Shown: one piece after another, positions 62,515 through 64,000 of the stretch
How positions within the stretch are numbered: the first letter of the stretch is position 1
Layout of the letters: each line of letters starts with the position of its first letter
Assembly (NCBI GenBank): GCA_947385955.1
Contig: CANDNA010000017.1
Coordinates: 1 to 64,000 of the forward strand
DNA: 64,000 bases
Direction: 5' to 3'
Source of the DNA: an uncultured Clostridia bacterium
GTDB lineage: Bacteria > Bacillota > Clostridia > Lachnospirales > Lachnospiraceae
Made by a program: the position numbers and the translations under genes
Notes under the pieces: model-generated
What the model saw: only the letters and a program-made list of their open reading frames with translations
Told to the model about the DNA's origin: nothing
The model's database searches: none

Positions 62515-62566
62515 AAAATGTCCTTTCATATCTTTCACAATTTTTCACAAATCTTCCTAAGTATTC

Positions 62567-62595
62567 ATTATAAAGCGTCTAGCTGATATACACAA
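62567..62595 (-). promoter_or_regulatory. Promoter of the HNH-like gene
   Basis: Minus strand: -35 TTGTGT (62590-62595), 17-bp spacer, perfect -10 TATAAT (62567-62572), 53 bp upstream of the start at 62514. Confidence 0.7.
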
Positions 62596-62616
62596 TATAT
62601 CTCTTTAATAGTTCAT

Positions 62617-62645
62617 CAAAAAAATGCCCTGCCGAAGCAGGGCGC
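62617..62645 (-). terminator. Terminator of the integrase gene
   Basis: Minus strand: GCCCTGC, TTCG and GCAGGGC followed by A and seven T. It lies 15 bp after the integrase stop and separates it from the HNH-like gene. Confidence 0.85.
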
Positions 62646-62659
62646 AAAACTCTCTTTAT

Positions 62660-63934
62660 TCAGATTGCCCGGAACATCTTCTGTGAAACGGGCTTCTCTT
62701 CCTTGTTCTTTTCCAGTTCCTTTCTGGCGTTCTCCAAATCCTCCATCCGGCGCAGCTCGTCCGTGGCATCCTCCAAGCCAAGGTGCGTGTAGGTATTCAA
62801 CGTCACCCCGATATCGCTATGCCCCATCAGGTATTGGAGCGTCTTGGGGTTCATGCCCGACTTCGCCATGTTGCTGCAGTAGGTATGACGGCAGACATGG
62901 GGCGTGATGTTGGGCATCTGCACCCGGTAGATATCATTGTACCGCTTGACCATGTGGTTAAAGCGGTGTTCCCAATGCATCGCCACTTCCGGGTAGCCGT
63001 TCTTATCCGTGAAAAGGAATCCGGCATATCCTTCCACCACCCTCTCGCACTCCGGTTCTTCCCTGTCCTCGATGATCGCCCGGAAGCACTGCGCCACATC
63101 TTCCGTCATGGGCAGCTTCCTTGTCCCCGCATTCGTCTTGGTGGATTCGATGACCAGCCGCATATCCGAAGTCCGCTGGAGCTGGTGGTCGATGTTGATG
63201 ACCTTATTTTCCAAATGGATATCCTTGAGGGTCAGCCCGCAGAATTCTGAAATCCGCATTCCCGTATGGAAAAGGATATAGACCACTTCGTAATACTTGC
63301 AGTAGACATTGTCGTCATGGATGAATTTTAGGAACTTCCGCATCTGGTCTTTTGTGATGGCTTCCCTCGTCACGCTGTCATTGACCACCACCCCGGCAAG
63401 CTCAAAGCCGAAGGGGTTCTTCATCAGCACGTCATCGTCAACCGCCATCTGGAAGGCCGGGCGCAGGACGCCCCGCACCGTCTTGACGGTGCTGTAATGC
63501 CTTCCGTCCTGCTGCAGCTTGATCAGGAACAGCTTTGCGTCCGATGTCTTAATCTGCGAAATCTTTTTGTCGTTAAAAGTCTCGCCTCTGAGGAGGTTCT
63601 GCACAAACTTGTAATTCGCGAGTGTGTTCGGCTTGGCCGCCGTCTTCGTTGCAAGGTAACGTTCCACCAGTTCCCCGACCGTGATGTTCTTCCCCAAAGG
63701 GTCTGACAGGGAATCAAGGTCATACCCGATCTGCTTCTCCAACTCCCTCAGTGATAAGCAGGGTTTCTTCCCCACCGGGAGGGTGTCTGTTGGTTCCAGC
63801 CGCCAGCTATACACGAAATGCGGCCTGCCGTTCACATGGTACTTGAACTGGTATTTCCCGTCCGCACGGATGGATTCTCCCCTGCGCAGGACGCGGTGCT
63901 TGGAATCACGCCGTGACTTTGTTTTTCCCGCCAT
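62660..63934 (-). CDS. int: Tyrosine integrase of Tn916/Tn1549 type
   Basis: A 424-residue site-specific recombinase. It has an N-terminal Tn916-Int-like arm-binding domain (about 1-65; YQFKYHVNGRPHFVYSWRLE), a SAM-like core-binding domain (about 80-180) and a catalytic domain. The catalytic Arg is in HTGMRISEFCGL, HxxR in ITPHVCRHTYCSNMA, His in LMGHSDIGV and the nucleophile Tyr in TLNTYTHLG. It integrates and excises a conjugative or integrative element that extends beyond the window. Its ribosome binding site AAAGGAGGGG lies in the end of the upstream frame. Confidence 0.95.
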   Translation of the reverse strand: MAGKTKSRRDSKHRVLRRGESIRADGKYQFKYHVNGRPHFVYSWRLEPTDTLPVGKKPCLSLRELEKQIGYDLDSLSDPLGKNITVGELVERYLATKTAAKPNTLANYKFVQNLLRGETFNDKKISQIKTSDAKLFLIKLQQDGRHYSTVKTVRGVLRPAFQMAVDDDVLMKNPFGFELAGVVVNDSVTREAITKDQMRKFLKFIHDDNVYCKYYEVVYILFHTGMRISEFCGLTLKDIHLENKVINIDHQLQRTSDMRLVIESTKTNAGTRKLPMTEDVAQCFRAIIEDREEPECERVVEGYAGFLFTDKNGYPEVAMHWEHRFNHMVKRYNDIYRVQMPNITPHVCRHTYCSNMAKSGMNPKTLQYLMGHSDIGVTLNTYTHLGLEDATDELRRMEDLENARKELEKNKEEKPVSQKMFRAI

Positions 63935-64000
63935 TTAGCAGCCCCTCCTTTACTTTCGGGTTTTCTTCCAGATACTTTTCAAACTCCCTGCGCAGGATCA
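63906..64000 (-). CDS. Partial open frame upstream of the integrase
   Basis: A frame entering from the right edge encodes ILRREFEKYLEENPKVKEGL and ends at a TGA at 63906-63908, overlapping the integrase start by 29 bp. Such overlap fits a small element gene translationally coupled to int. Too little is visible to name it. Confidence 0.45.
   Translation of the reverse strand, partial: ILRREFEKYLEENPKVKEGLLNGGKNKVTA

Overview
The window looks like the chromosome of a Gram-positive anaerobe of the Clostridia, most likely Lachnospiraceae. The pointers are strong AGGAGG-type ribosome binding sites, a T-box-controlled thrS, an agr-type peptide quorum-sensing locus, a BMP-type nucleoside ABC transporter, DUF4364, TrpB2 and a Tn1549/Tn916-type integrase. 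The genus is not certain. No rRNA, tRNA or CRISPR array was seen. Most genes lie on the minus strand.

Layout: (1) 1-1526 (+): the 3' part of a YhcC-type radical SAM gene and a DUF4364 gene. (2) 12388 down to 1569 (-): a compact run of seven genes. It comprises a PAS hybrid histidine kinase, the conserved but functionally unassigned STM4015-4014-4013-4012-4011 set (LRR protein, ATP-grasp, sulfatase-like hydrolase, HemN-like radical SAM, radical SAM fused to a HAD domain) and a STAND NTPase with near-identical 35-residue TPR units. This is the strongest candidate for an undescribed system. (3) 12512-20366: rarA, a membrane-anchored unknown, T-box-regulated thrS, and a sugar-binding lipoprotein translationally coupled to a chemoreceptor. 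(4) 20367-25124: a polysaccharide deacetylase, a full agr locus (response regulator, kinase, AgrB and a 37-residue AgrD) and an unknown gene. (5) 25272-31394: PrsA-like foldase, FAD protein, PHP phosphoesterase, uridine kinase, ilvE and metF. (6) 31521-38391: a pyrimidine nucleoside uptake and salvage operon (udp, cdd, BMP lipoprotein, ATPase, two permeases) ending in a Crp/Fnr regulator. (7) 38583-42834: a threonine-branch operon (ACT regulator, hom, iPGM-like putative homoserine kinase, aspartate kinase).

(8) 42900-46760: an AT-rich island, clearly different in composition, carrying one SIR2-STAND gene that resembles NAD-depleting anti-phage proteins. It is flanked by two gene-free stretches of about 700 bp with palindromes. 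(9) 46762-57263: fucO, a MITE-like 229-bp inverted-repeat element, a polar amino-acid ABC transporter behind a palindrome-containing promoter, glyA, a fructosamine kinase, mutY, sfsA, a DUF1653 protein and a GAF-GGDEF protein. (10) 57439-61191: trpB2, a Cys-rich small protein, a C45-type peptidase gene interrupted by a 273-bp MITE, and a low-molecular-weight phosphatase. (11) 61465-64000: the edge of an integrative element with a tyrosine integrase and an HNH-like zinc-binding protein.

Core metabolism (threonine, glycine/serine, branched-chain amino acids, pyrimidine salvage, repair) is therefore interspersed with signalling loci and at least three kinds of mobile or accessory DNA.
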